A stretch of DNA of 64,000 bases from Sistotremastrum niveocremeum HHB9708 (taxonomy: Eukaryota > Basidiomycota > Agaricomycetes > Sistotremastrales > Sistotremastraceae): NCBI GenBank assembly GCA_001630475.1, contig KV419401.1:372001-436000 (forward strand), in the 5' to 3' direction. The position numbers were made by a program, and so were the translations under genes. The notes beneath the pieces are model-generated. The model saw only the letters and a list, made by a program, of their open reading frames with translations. It had not been told where the DNA came from and made no database searches. Below are positions 52,252 through 64,000 of this stretch, piece by piece; the stretch's first letter is position 1; each line of letters starts with the position of its first letter.

Positions 52252-55211
52252 ATCTAGGGAGGTTCGCAAAACGACGGCCGTGATCGCCAGTGGCATCCCT
52301 GACGCTTCGAATCCATGAGTTTCTCACACCTACTTCGTCATGCAGATCAGTTGATCGAGTCACACGCGGGAACAAATTTGATTCCGTTGGGCAATACATA
52401 TCTACAGGCACGGAATATGTACGAATTTGTATGACAAGGAGTAAACCAGACCTTTCTTAGCGAGCTTTGCAGCCAGCTATGGCGGGTGAATAGCATGCCA
52501 TAAATTTAATCAATCTTCCCTGTCTTAGTACTTAACCGTTCCACGATTGAGGAAGGCAAGCAGTTTGCAGGGGGACTAAATGAAGCATCGCATACGTGAA
52601 CAAAAGTCATCACCAAGACAGGCCGTCACGATGCATGCTTTGCAAGCGCGGCGGCGGCGGTTCACTGACTTCTCTTAAAGCAGACTGCCGCGAGAATTGA
52701 TCGAAGATGACGCCGTCTCTCGCCAATGATGAACACCGTTTTATGGGCGTCACTTAGGAACTCGATGTTGTGCGCCTTTTTCCGCCATGGCATTAAGTCA
52801 ACGAAGAGACCGGAGAACGGAGAACGCTTCCTCCCCCTGTAAACGCAGTTCCGGGGCCTGTGAAAGACGTTGAAGGCCCCGCGGTCACTAATCAAGGGTG
52901 GACACGCTAACCCTTCGATAGAACAACGCAGTATGAAGGAGTTGACGTGTGGTAAAAGACAGTTGGGGATACGGTGCCTGATTGTTCCAATACACACGAA
53001 AAGGGGAGACGCAGTAAGCGCTTTGAACTTTGATGTTTGCTTTGAGCGATTCCAGATGAAGTGATCTGGTAATGTCATGAAGTTTCAACGTTTCAGGCTG
53101 ACGGTGAAGGATGTGCATATCATGGTGGTACGTGGCAAGCTGCGTGGGAGCGAACCGCTTCGATACAGAACCGCTATAGTACTAGTCTCGGCTTCAACAC
53201 AGCGTATCTCCGACTCCGACAAGTGTTTACGTTGAAAAAGGTTTAAGAGCACAGCAAAGACAACGGTCTCCCAAGACATCTACTTGGACAGAGGTAAAGG
53301 AGAATCTCAACGGATTGGTGGAGGAAAAACAGGGAGCCATATACGAAAGCCTACGAGCTTCGTGATCGGTTCCCACCCTCTCACGGCGCGTGCAGGCATC
53401 GTTATCAGAACGCTTACCTACTATTAAGGTAGTCCCACGTAAGGTGAAGTGCAGCAAGGTGCGAGGAAGGAATTCTCGATCAATGACGCGTCGTTACAAC
53501 GAAGGATCAAACCGCTGGGAATTCTGGGGTACCCGCCGACTCCAAGACCAAGACATCACCTTCTACGGTGCAGGACCCTAAGGGCATCGTTGATCATTAG
53601 CATGTGTTGATCAATTTTGACGCATGAAGGGGAAACAAGCTTGTGAAGAGTCCACAGTGCATTGTTCGCAGCAACGAGCTTTGATGAACTGGATCCGGTT
53701 CAAATTCTTGAGAGCCTAATGTGATTTTCGCGCTCCACGCCCCAGTGCTTCGGAAGTTTTTGGTCAAGTACCTCGTGTCCGAAAGGCACCGTGTATACAA
53801 GAGGAAAACTCGTATAAGGGTCGATTTTCTATCACGTCGTTTCGGAGATCGTTGTCAATACGTATTGGATGTCATTTGATGTGACCCTTAATTTCTTGAG
53901 TAATGATGCAAGAGCACAAGGAGGGTCTTAGTGACATTGGATGAAGGAATTGAGACCGAAGGCCCAAGCATTGAAAAGCTTGCAGGCAAAACCTGTCTTG
54001 GGGCAGCGGCGATCGGCGTGAGGGGCGTCTTGAAAGTGTTGCAGCCAAGGAGAGTTGTTGAACGCTGCGATCGACAAAGAAAAGACGAGCCAAGATAGGA
54101 GTGGGCGGAAGAGACTCGATAGAAGGATGCATGGGAACCTCGCCTCAAAGATGAGGACCGACAACAGGGCAGCGACGAGCGGGGGTTTAGTTTCCATATG
54201 TGACGGCCAATCTCACAAACAAGCTACGTTCATCGAGTTTCTCAAACATGGGACTGAATTTTGAAGTTGAAGAGAAACGGGAGCAGCTACATGCAAAGCG
54301 AAAGCAGACTTCCAGGTGATATTGTTGACTTGTGCCAAAGGGTCAAAGATCCAGTAGAAATAGTCGAGTAAGACATACGTTGGACGCCGACTCATCCACG
54401 TTTGATGTTCAATTAAGAGTCTAAGACAGGGTCTGAAGAACCAAGAGCTGGCGTTTGGGGACTCTGAGGATACTCTGGCTAGCAGGAACTATGCATGTTA
54501 TAGTCAAAAGATTTGGGAGTGGGTTCGGGTGAGAACTGCTTCCAAAGTTCGAGGCAATGCGTTGGGAGCCAAGTGAGGTGAAAGTTTGTCGATGAACGCG
54601 TTCGGATAATGCCGGTATGGCGCCGAAGCGCCGGTTCCGCGGTCCTTGTTGGTCTTCGTCTTGGCGACTTGGAAGTTGGAACACATACAAGGCCGAGGAG
54701 AAACCCAAGCCACCTCGGGTTCTCCCAAGGGTTTTCGGGAGCTCGCGTTTGTCAAATCCGCAATCGGTGCTTCGTTTTGCAACAAGAACGATATTGATGG
54801 CAGTACATTCTGTCATTCCACGTGATCCACCGGGCTTTTGTTTATTTCCCGGAAGGAAAGTGATGCCAATTTCGTCAGAAAGTTCGTGAGCTGATTGTGA
54901 GGCGCTGAACGGAACTTTATCTTGACCGTGCTATGATGATGATGAGATGGGCCTTCGGTAGGGCACAGCTTGACTCTTCATTGACTCTGACTGCTGGCGT
55001 TCTGTTACATCTGTTGCTATGAGCGCACATGCAGGGGCTATACAGCTTCATTCTCAAGGCTTACAGATGCCTCCCATCACAGAAGCACATGGAAAGCCAA
55101 TTTTATCACGACTACGCTAACCAAGAAAAAAAAGCAACAAGAATGATGTTACAAGAATTCACGCGATGAGTGGTCCAGACAATGATGCATAAGCTACACA
55201 AAATCAGACAC
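52252..55211. other. 3-kb gene-poor stretch
   Basis: Between ALKBH6 (forward) and the zinc-ribbon gene (reverse), tail-to-tail. Reverse open frames at 52662-53078 (138 codons) and 54421-54816 (131 codons) lack known motifs and fit chance. No RNA gene or element recognised. Confidence 0.4.
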
Positions 55212-55916
55212 TTAATTTTGTCGTGGAGATGTGCCTTCAAGCTCGTCCAATTCTTGTCGTAGTTTTCGAATCTCCTCACTAAGCGAATTGTTAGTATTCG
55301 AGTCACATAGGTAGAACAAAGCGCTTCACCTCCAGCATCTAAATGCCCGGGCGTTGGTAATAAGCAAATGCGTATAAGCGATAGGTAGATGGGAAACATT
55401 ACCTTATAAGTTCACAAGCCATCATAGTAGCATCCGCAGACCCTCTGGTATCCATATGAAGGATCGCTAGGGGCACATTGTCCCGGTCGTATTGTTTAAT
55501 AGACTCCATCAGAGCCTTAATTTGCTTGAGGGCGTCTGATTTCTTCTTCTGGGCTCGGGATTCGGTGGCTTTTTGAGCTTCTCTTCTCCCGGAATGGGTA
55601 CCATTGGAGGTTCCTGCATGAGTACCATGCATTACCAGACCGTGGGTTGGAATTCCGGGAAGTCCGGAAAGTCCGAGAGCGGGAGACGCCACTGGGCTAT
55701 CGGGGAACGCGACTGGTCCTCGCACTAACCTGTTTCAGTCACCGTGAGAGATTTAGATGCCATATCATACTCACAAGGGTCGAAGTAAGGACCTGAAGAC
55801 GGAGTATTGGAGGGTCCATAAGACACCCGAGTGAAGCGTTCAAGTTGACACTGTGGGCAAGTGCGATGAAGGCCACAATTTGGGCACACGAAAGGGGCGG
55901 GATTGTTATGGGCCAT
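55212..55916 (-). CDS. small zinc-ribbon / coiled-coil protein
   Basis: Three reverse-strand exons, 55916-55771, 55729-55403 and 55278-55212, with matching phases give about 179 residues. The N-terminus has a two-knuckle zinc-binding motif, CPNCGLHRTCPQC (C-x2-C-x5-C-x2-C). A Pro/Gly/His-rich linker follows, then a charged helix rich in Lys, Ala and Glu (REAQKATESRAQKKKSDAL and KQIKALMESIKQYDRDN), and a short Glu/Leu coiled coil (SEEIRKLRQELDELEG) at the end. The layout suggests an adaptor or nucleic-acid-associated protein, but I do not recognise the family. The first intron (41 nt) is short; the last is 124 nt and could hide a further tiny exon. Confidence 0.65.
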
Positions 55917-57816
55917 TGGGCTCAGGAAGAAGACAAGTAGAGTCTCGTTTCGCTGCGCAACGAATGCTATTTGACTGAAAGACAACGTGTATGCCACTGC
56001 GAATTGTACCGCGGTGCCGAACGGAAGGCCAGGCATTGGAGCTACACCTGGCCTTGTATTTCACTATACATCAACACAACATACTGCATCATAGCACGGA
56101 CGATATTCAGGAGCGAAGTTCTTGGACTCAGGCATGCGAACGGGGAGGCAGCACAGCATCTTTTGGAGAAGATGGGGAAGACGACGTATTTTCGGGGTTC
56201 TCAGCGCTCGGCTCTAAGAAAACTTCTCCGATATCTCGTTTCTATAGCTTTGAGGGACTGCTGATGATTCGACTGGCTTCCTGGCAAAGTAGTACTGCAG
56301 GCGAAGCCTGGAATCTCCAAATTGCCATTGTTGAATTACTAGTTTTCTTCAGTTTTCTGTCAATGTTTGCGAAGATCTGTTCCTAGATGACATCAAATCT
56401 CTCCTCATCAGGAACTGTATGCGTGAGCCGCACAGCCTTTGCTCGGCGTCTGTCGACGCGTGGCGGACACGTTGCGGTGAATGCACTTTCTCTCTTCTCA
56501 GTGGATGCATTATCTGAGAAGGAGAGAATCTCACAGTAGACGGATACGCATCATCGGAACATCAACTGCGGATCTTTCCTCCTCACAAATAGCCAGCATT
56601 GACATTCTTTCAGTCGGTGATAGACAGACTGTGCGATGCAGCGGCCAGAATCCGATAGTAATGAAAGATAGGGCCAATGTTTCCTTCGACTTCGACGCCG
56701 CTACGTTGCCAGTAAAGGGCATTCTATCCTGGTTAAGAAATTCGCGGTGACTTGAGAACTTGCCGGGATTTTCGCACGACAAGATTGGGGTCGTTCTTCC
56801 CAGAGCAGGTTGAATGCTAGGATCATCGCACCGCCACAGAATGTAGTTGGAACGACGAGTCCCTTGATCACGCCCATTCCACGAGGAGAGAAGCAAGTTT
56901 GACAGGTCGGACAACAATCCTGGGAGATCCGACTGCAGTTCCTTATAGTATGAAGGTTTCACATCTTTCGACCAGGTCAAAGCCTGAGACCAGGAAATCG
57001 AATGTCACTAGGAAGTGCTTGAGGCCGATATTGACCCAGTATTGGGAATGTCGTCGCCTCTTTCACAATACTGAAATGTCGTTGGATTTCACAGTGGAAC
57101 TTGGATCAAGAACGATACATTCTGAGACGACGAGAAGACAGCAATAGTCGATCCATGCACCATTTCGGCGAGATCTCGAAGACTTCCATGGCGAACAGAT
57201 GCGTTTCAAGGAGTGGGATGTAGCCAATAGCATGATCGTGAGGTGCCTGCGAATGATGCCATCCGAACGTTAGATCTGTCGTGAGTCAGTAAAGGCCATG
57301 CACGATAAATTTGACGGTTGACGCACTCGAGCCAATCAGACCCCAGAAGGAGCTCTCAACAACGTGTATCTCTTCCCGAACCTGTCCCAAACGCCTGCAT
57401 GTTCGCGCGATCGATGGGTGGATGAACTTGAAGCTACATTGATGGCCACAACAAGGCTGGATGACGTGGGGGTATCGCAATGATATTTCCTAGGTTTTCC
57501 TTTCATAAGAGTACAAGACATCTGGAAGACATTGCCAGCCACAAGGATCGCAGACTCTGAGTCAGATAGGATGGAGTCACCGAGCTCGAGGTGGCTGTGG
57601 CTGTTCCGGCGGCGGCCAATCGGAAGCCAACTTTTTTCACTTGCCCCCATCTCCGCCCATCGCCCAGCGAGTCATCAGCATCTCTCCTTGCCACTTCAGT
57701 ACATAATCCCTTTCAAAATTCCGTACGCATAAGACTCTGATCTCATTGACATCAAATATCTAATCAGGATCGCCAACGATCTTATCTAGACCCATCATCA
57801 TCGAAATTCTACATCC
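55917..57816. other. intergenic, possible undetected reverse-strand exons
   Basis: 1.9 kb. A 149-codon reverse frame (56531-56980) preceded by an AG acceptor, and nearby reverse frames (57100-57260, 57336-57650), might belong to a multi-exon gene, but I could not join them with consistent phases. About 120 bp next to 57816 must serve as the promoter of the deaminase gene. Confidence 0.35.
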
Positions 57817-58754
57817 ATGTCGAAGTCGCAGTTCTATTTGTCGCAGTGTGATAAGGCGGCGTCCAAGTCGCCGATGTGTTTTACTCTGGGAGCCGTCCTT
57901 GTCAAGGGCGGAAAGATAATCAGCTCTGGATATAATCATCACAGGCCCCATTATGACGGAGGCGAAGTCGGACGCCTTGGAAAGGGGCATCGCAAGCCCG
58001 TGAGCATGCACGCTGAGATGCATGCTATCTTCAATGCTACTGGCATGTCCCCGGCGTTCAAGAAGCAGGTTCAAGGGGTCGAACGGCGGGTCCCTCAGAG
58101 AACACATTATCCCATCGCTCCCAAGGTCCCTGGACCAGATCCACGGCGCCTTACAGGTGCCTCATCGCGGGCACAACGACCGATTCACACACCCAGCACG
58201 TCCATCCCAGCCGACGAGACCGTCGCCAACGGAGGAGACCAACAGCCCCGCCGCATCGAGTCTGCCGGCAGCAAGCACAACAATAATACCCAGCAGCCCA
58301 AAGTTGAAGGACCCACGACGCAAGACCAAGAATTCGAATTCGAACAGTCCTTCTACTTCTCACAGTCACAGTCATTCTCGCAGTCGCAGTCGCAGCCCAA
58401 GTCCCTCGGAGGATCAGTGCGCTCCTACGTGCAGTGAAGGCTCCAAGCTCTGGGAGTCGCGGCGGCGCGATCCCCGAGTGAACGGTGCTGATATATACGT
58501 CGCCCGGTTCACAAAGAGCGGTGTTGGGCCTGCAAAGCCTTGTTGGAGATGTTTGGAGTGGTGTCGCTGGGCTGGGGTGAAGAGAATTTTCCACTGGAAC
58601 GGCGACACCGGGAAGTTTGATGTGGTGAAGGTGAACGAAGCCCAGGGAGAAATGTATGAGACTCATGCCGATGGGCGTCTGTATGCTGGTCTGGTAGGTC
58701 GTTTTCCATCCTCGTTATCCTCTTTATTCTGACAACGCTTTTTAGGGCTGGTAA
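57817..58754 (+). CDS. cytidine-deaminase-fold protein with a long insert splitting the zinc site
   Basis: Three exons, 57817-58068, 58139-58693 and 58746-58754, with introns of 70 and 52 nt, give 271 residues; the last exon encodes only Gly-Trp-stop. The first part has the fold's opening, MCFTLGAVLVKGGKIISSGY, and the zinc/catalytic HAE in SMHAEMHAIF. The second zinc motif, PCWRC (P-C-x2-C), comes about 150 residues later in GPAKPCWRCLEWCRWAGVKR; the usual gap is roughly 25-35. The insert is Ser/Pro/Thr/Arg-rich with SHSHSHSRSRSRSPSPS and probably disordered. All zinc ligands and the proton-shuttling Glu are present, so activity is plausible. The substrate (a nucleoside, nucleotide or tRNA base) cannot be told from the sequence. 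Confidence 0.82.
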
Positions 58755-59186
58755 AAATGGTGGTGTGGCTTGTAATATCCGTTTTATTCTGTCTCTCGTT
58801 TCTGTCCCTGTCATTGTAACTGTTTTCTTGTGCAACTCTGAGACCATATTTATTGCACTGTAGAGTCCGTATGACCATATAGATCGTCATTTTCGAGCGC
58901 CCATATGGCTGTCTCAGCGTCACCGAGCGAGACCGCTCCGTCTGCTATAGCATTTGGATATCAGGAGCGCCGTTGTGGATATCGGATCGTCTTTGAAAGC
59001 TCTTCTTGTTGCCACACCGTGCGCTCCCAAACGTTCCCAGACATCAGTCAGCATTTCTAGAACATCTTGGCTTATCGGATATTCCGTGCGAAATGTATAA
59101 ATCTGAGTCTTTGAAGAAGCATTGGATTCAACAGCCTCTGAATCATCTCTAATCGTCCTACATCGCCCAACTTGATTGAACTCAAC
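58755..59186. other. intergenic before the F-box gene
   Basis: 432 bp. It must contain the deaminase terminator and the F-box gene promoter. No named site seen. Confidence 0.4.
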
Positions 59187-60752
59187 ATGTCGCCTATCAA
59201 TGATCTGCCAGTCGAACTCCTAGCAGAGCTCGTTCAGGACTTTTCTTTGAAAGACTTATTAATGTTATCGCAAGTGAGTACATTTTCCGGGTCAAAGAGA
59301 TATTGGGCTGAACTGACTCAAATTGATTTTGTAGACCTCTCACAACCTGAGAAATACTTTGATAGCATCTCCATTCCGGCACGTCTGGCGTAGAGCCCAT
59401 GATTCTTATCTCCTTCCACTGCCTTTCGGTCAGACTTTGGATCAAGTCGATGGAGCGCTGCTACCTCTCTTAGCAGCTCAAGCCGTAACGTTCGATTGGA
59501 GCTGGAAAGACGACACAGTACCTGTGAAGTCTTTCCGAGCTATATCGCCGGACAAAATATCGTCAGAACAGATAAGCATTCTTCCCGGCGGACGATGGAT
59601 ACTACGCATGAAGAGCATGGATAGGACAATCATCCTACAGGACTTGGAATCCCCTCTCGAGGAATCAAGTGTGAAGCTTGATATCCACGGTCGCATCTAT
59701 TCGACCGCCTTCGAGTCGTTAGACAATGGGGCGACTGTCAGGCTTGCCGTCCTGAGCGGCTTTAAGAGTCCAGTTCAGGACCATTCACTCGCCGTCTATT
59801 CTGTCCATTTCATCTCTTCCGACTCGAATCACGTTCAGGCCCCTCAAATCACCCTGGAGCAGACTATCAGCATCCCTGCCAGTTTCAGCAGAACAATCGC
59901 CCTCAAAGGCGATCTCGTCGCCATCTATGGCGTTGCGAGTCCCCGTATCGTGAATTGGAGGAAACGCCTTGGATTCTTTCTCCATCGCGGCCCGGTTTAC
60001 TGGCATACAAATCCTGAATCCAAAGACGAATCGGCAAAGAAAGGATGTCGACAGGTGCGTAACCCTTCTCGGCCTCATAGATGCTCGCACTGACATGAGA
60101 GTGCTGCTTCTTATAGATGTATTCTATTCCCGAATTTGCTTTTCATCCGACTGACCGAAAAGCAATTATCCCTATATCGAATTTCCGCGGCTCAGTCGTC
60201 ACTTTCGTCGATATTCCACCTGATGAGGACATGCCTTCTCTGGACTCAGGATGGCTTCGACTTGACCTCGAACACAAAGTCTTTTTGTGCCTAGAAGACG
60301 GGGATTTTATATTCGGTCCCATATTCAGGCCTGAGATTTACCGAGCAAGTGGGTCCGATATCGCATTTGGTTATTCGCGTCGGCAGCATAACCCAGCATC
60401 GGGGAATACGAACCCTTACTTCACTATCCGTCTTAAAGATTGGAAAGTGAACGAAACCGAATTCACACCCGAGGCGGTACTCAGCGAAGAATCGATCATT
60501 CCCGGGCCTGAGAGTGGTGTTCGTGTCGTGGACATTGTGTTCGGCATGCACTTGTTGAACTGCGAGGGTGACGTCTTTACCCCTTGGAAGTTGGTTCTTC
60601 CAGAACGACCCCCTTTGGCCCTGTCTTTGTCTTTGCCTGACGAAGGCTGGCGCGGGCTAGACAAAAATGCCCTAGAAATTAAAGCTTTCGATCCGGTGTA
60701 TAAAAAAATCTTTGCAGTTTTTCGGGGGACCCTCTATCTTGTACAGTACTAA
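59187..60752 (+). CDS. F-box protein
   Basis: F-box proteins link targets to SCF ubiquitin ligases through Skp1. Three exons, 59187-59273, 59335-60054 and 60117-60752, with 61- and 62-nt introns and matching phases, give 480 residues. The F-box is at the very N-terminus: INDLPVELLAELVQDFSLKD, LLMLSQ, then FRHVWRRAHDS after the first intron. The remaining ~400 residues are beta-rich with regularly spaced strands (LPGGRWILRM, RLAVLSGF, LVAIYGV, AIIPISNFRGSVVTFVDI) and resemble the propeller-like substrate regions of other Agaricomycete F-box proteins, without a clear repeat signature. The intron inside the F-box is common in this group. The target is unknown. Confidence 0.82.
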
Positions 60753-60801
60753 TTGCACTCATAATGTATGAGGTTAGCGAGCTATATATATATAATCATG
60801 G

Positions 60802-61712
60802 ATGATGACCTTGGGAGTGGGTTTCGGCAACGCAGTTCGGATGTCGTTTCTGCACCTCAACCATCCAGTCCTAGGCTCGTTACATTTTTGGAGAGCACTA
60901 CGTGCTCAATCGACCACTTATCATGCTGCCTTAGCTTCTTTAATTAAATCTCCTCCAACAGAATGGATCGCCGTGTCCAATGGCGCCGAAACTGACGCGC
61001 CATGTCTGAAGATGGAACTAGACGACGAAGAGTTCGGTCGGGGTCACATTGGACGTGTATTCAAAGGTCGATGGCCTTCCCAAGAGCCTGAATCGGCCGG
61101 CCTTGGAGCGATCGTGAAGCTAGTCTATCCAACGGGGCCGCCAGTGGATACGTTCCGCCCCCTCTATCCGAAACAAGAGCAGGAAAACGCGTCAAGGCTA
61201 TTCAAACTCCTAGAACACGAAGCTCTTCTATATCATTCTAATCTATCTTCTACTGGAGGTCATGTCACTCCGATATGCTATGGATATTTCCTTAGTCCAA
61301 CAGCCGCGTGTCTCGTATTGGAGGATTGTGGATCTGCCCTAATGTTCCCGTACAGAAAATTACCCCTTGAGGACAGGTAAGCATATTGAATTTGACATTC
61401 CGATACATGATTTCTGACGACCAGTTTCCAAGACGAATTATATTTGAACACCAGCGGCGGCTCCATCAGGCAGGCGTCTCGCATGGAGACTTTGCTCGAC
61501 GGAACTTTGTCAAAGGAGCTGGCGGGATCAGGATGATAGATTTCGACAAAGCTGAGCTACATGAATGCCCTGAATCCCGTCCTACTGGACCAGGGCACGA
61601 ATTGCCGACGCACTGTCCCGAATTGCGCAAGCTCAGGAAGAGCTTGAGACTTGATAGCTCGGTCTCGACGAGTGATTCGAGTGCATTTCAGGTTTGGGAG
61701 GGTGCACAGTAG
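60802..61712 (+). CDS. protein-kinase-like protein with HGD catalytic loop
   Basis: Two exons, 60802-61376 and 61433-61712 (56-nt intron), give 284 residues. It has a glycine loop (GRGHIGRVFKG), a VAIK-like lysine in AIVKLVYP, a hinge-like CLVLEDCGSAL, the catalytic loop HGDFARRNFV and a metal-binding MIDFDKAE. HGD and DFD replace HRD and DFG, as in the small fungal kinase-like proteins related to APH and lipopolysaccharide-kinase folds. The C-lobe is short, ending about 60 residues after DFD. An overlapping ATG at 60798 opens another frame that stops early, so the start is uncertain. A TA-repeat (60783-60792) lies just upstream. ATP binding is likely; the substrate is unknown. Confidence 0.75.
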
Positions 61713-61982
61713 TGTAAGTCATCAAAACCATCGTGACCTCCATTGATTGATGATAATGGCACAGTAGGCAAGACCAAGCAAGGAGCCCGGTGTTGCTTTC
61801 CACGCCAATTGACACCCCGTCAGCGCGTTTCCTCCCGCACGCAGCCCCCCCCCCGCGCCCCGCGAGAGGAAAGTCCTCATTCGGACTTCCCGGGCGCGGG
61901 AACCCTGCGACACTGTTGCGGGATCTCAAAGACGCATCGGAATATCAAAGACTAGAACTTGGAGATCATCATGGTGCTTGCA

Positions 61983-64000
61983 TTAAGGCTCCATGTCAAT
62001 GTGACTGGAAGAATTCGGGTCGGATCCGCATCTCGAAGGGTGCGTTCCCTCAAAAGACGCAGGATTGCTGAAAGGCGTGATCGTTGATGGGGGAAGCGGA
62101 ATGAGGTCGTGACGAGCATGGCGAGCCAAGATGGCTCTGGCCAGATCTTCGGTCGCAGGGCTTGTCGGTAGAAAAATCAATGTATAGTCCTCTCTGCGAG
62201 GCTCCAGAGCAATGCAAAGTTCCAGAAAGTTGAAAATTGCCGCCGGATTGGAGAAAGTAGAGAGGTCCGACTGATCGACGTAAGGGACCACTGCATCAGA
62301 AATCGACTCCCATCCGTGCCAAGTGGGGTTTTGAGCGATATGAGCGATCAAGGGCGAGAAATCGACCCCAACAACGAGCGCTGAAGGGTCTTTGAATAGA
62401 TATCTCAGAACATAAGGGATTATCTGGTGGTTGACATCTGCTCCGTTTTGAAAGAGCTCGTTCACACCGACAAGAATTCCGGTTTCATGACCTTTCATGA
62501 CAAACTCCACCGATCGACAATCCAAAAATGCCGTGGGACGGCTACGGAGGAGAGATCTCACGAATGAGACAGGTTCGACATGTGAGAGGATTCGCGAGAC
62601 TTCGTCGTTCCCAACGAAAGCGAGCCTATCGCAGTATTGAACAGCTTCAGTAAATAAATGAGATCTTTCCCCTATTTGTGCGTCTTGATCGTACGTGCAT
62701 ACGATTTTAGCAATACAGGGTGCAAGCGGTAGAGTCCCAACTTCCATAAGATCGTAGTTATACGGATGGCAGGATATGATGGTAGCATAGGCAGGGAGGT
62801 CATCGGGACAAGAGTAGTGCTTCGCGATAAAGGTACTGAAGTGGTCGACCTGCAACTTAGGAGCTGTATCCTCAGTTGAATACCAAGGATGTTTTTCGAT
62901 GAACCGAGCAAGGCGATATATCTGGGATTTGACAGTCTCTCGAACACGAACGGATGTGTCTGACGCCATCAATCGAGTGTATGCTCGCTCCAAAAGCTCG
63001 GTTGAGCTCTCCCCGTATTGCAGCCATGCAGAGTATGAGAACGACTGGACCGCCCGGTCCAACAGTTTTGGATCGTTGGCTTCGGAGATTAGCTGCATAT
63101 ACGTATTGAAGAGATGCTTTCCGTTGTGACATTGGACGTGCACTCTCCAATCCCACAACCATCGCCGATTCACGAAGCCTATGATCTTGACAATGAATTT
63201 GCTCAAGAGGCCTTCGAATGGCGAACTCTCGAACCGAACCGCGTGGATTGAAGATGCGAGGATCGTGCCGACGATCACAGCTGAGAGTACTATGCCGAAA
63301 CTCCATGCCACTTGCAGAGCTACGGCATCTTCATCAAACGAAGTGGCGAGGTTTCGGAGTTGATAGAGGAGACCTGTGATGAAGAGAGCGATGGAAAGGA
63401 GAAGCGACCAGTAGAGGAATCCTATGAGAGGCTTGATCCATACGTTTGCTAGTCTCTTCCGTTGTTCGTGTCGCATTGTCCTTTCTCGATGTGTTTCGCC
63501 GGCTGGGCGGCTCAAGAGTTTGCCAACCCACTGACGACCAAGTACACAGAGGACCGCATTGCACATCTGATTCGGTATAAGCGCAGTCTTTCAATGATGT
63601 TTAGACAACCAACTCACAGCTGTCATGAGCGACATATAATACAGCGCGCAGACATTCTGGTCAGATGACGGTGGCAGCGGGCCCCGTGAATCAGCTGTCG
63701 TCGAGTTGCTCATAGCATTCGACGAGCTCGTCGGAGACAGCGCCTGGGTAGCAGGGACGAGGAAGGCCGTCAAAACTGTCAAGAAGATGGCAATCTATGA
63801 AATGTCACCATCTTCAATCCAATATCGAGTGTTCAGTCACTCACGAATACCAAGGACACGTCCATCAACCCTTTCCACTCATCAGCTTTCTCCTTCATGG
63901 TAGCTGTTGCGATTTCATACACTCCACTCCACATCTGTTCGCTCCAGACTGGATTTTCCTCCTCATCGTACGGCTGGTCGTCTGCACAGTCGTATCGTCA
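61983..64000 (-). CDS. DUF6535 membrane protein (partial, 5' end beyond window)
   Basis: Reverse-strand exons 63845 to beyond the window edge (probable acceptor near 63980), 63794-63618 and 63566-61983, with introns of 50 and 51 nt. The N-terminal half carries the DUF6535 region: EMWSGVYEIA-like WSGVYEIATATMKEKADEWK, a first membrane span IAIFLTVLTAFLVPATQAL, then NVCALYYMSLMTAMCNAVL leading to LGRQWVGKLLSRPAGETHRE, a second span pair around FLYWSLLLSIALFITGLLYQL and VAWSFGIVLSAVIVGTILAS. The remaining ~430 residues are helical, with HEAT-like character. The family is expanded in Agaricomycetes and its role is unknown. The C-terminus ends IDMEP. Its 3' end faces the kinase-like gene, with 270 bp between the stops. 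Confidence 0.85.

Noticed and set aside
52662-53078. 138-codon reverse frame with many basic residues
   Set aside because: No recognised motif, no exon joins; fits chance expectation.

Overview
This window looks like nuclear DNA of a filamentous basidiomycete, most likely an Agaricomycete. Three things point there. Almost every gene is cut by many short GT-AG introns (about 41-80 nt). The encoded families are typical of that class: a DUF6535 membrane protein, short Zn2Cys6 proteins with a basic tail after the zinc cluster, an F-box protein, and a kinase-like protein with an HGD loop. The housekeeping genes are plainly fungal (FES1, CHO2, DCN1, ornithine aminotransferase, ALKBH6). I cannot name the genus. 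All gene models were spliced by eye from reading frame, splice sites and family motifs; no search was run.

Layout. 1-7.8 kb is a compact block, all on the + strand: the 3' end of an unknown gene, FES1 with a textbook heat-shock promoter, a trypsin-fold protein with an altered GDSG motif, and an unknown multi-exon gene. 7.8-23.0 kb is almost empty, apart from a small divergent pair of Ser/Pro-rich genes at 16.1-17.8 kb. 23.0-38.2 kb is a second block: DCN1 and CHO2 (divergent), two DUF4139 genes separated by an unrelated reverse-strand gene, and a secreted Cys-rich protein. 38.2-42.2 kb is empty. 42.2-52.3 kb holds ornithine aminotransferase, two related short Zn2Cys6 genes and ALKBH6, spaced 0.9-2.7 kb apart. 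52.3-55.2 kb is empty. 55.2-64 kb holds a zinc-ribbon/coiled-coil gene, a deaminase-fold gene, an F-box gene, a kinase-like gene and a DUF6535 gene that runs off the window end.

The genes do not form one pathway. Local relationships that can be seen are: proteostasis control of FES1 by a heat-shock element; the interrupted DUF4139 duplication, whose copies keep the same exon lengths; and the Zn2Cys6 pair, which keeps the same intron positions and phases. I see no rRNA, tRNA, CRISPR array, intact transposon or recognisable virus-like element. The long gene-poor stretches contain nothing I can name.
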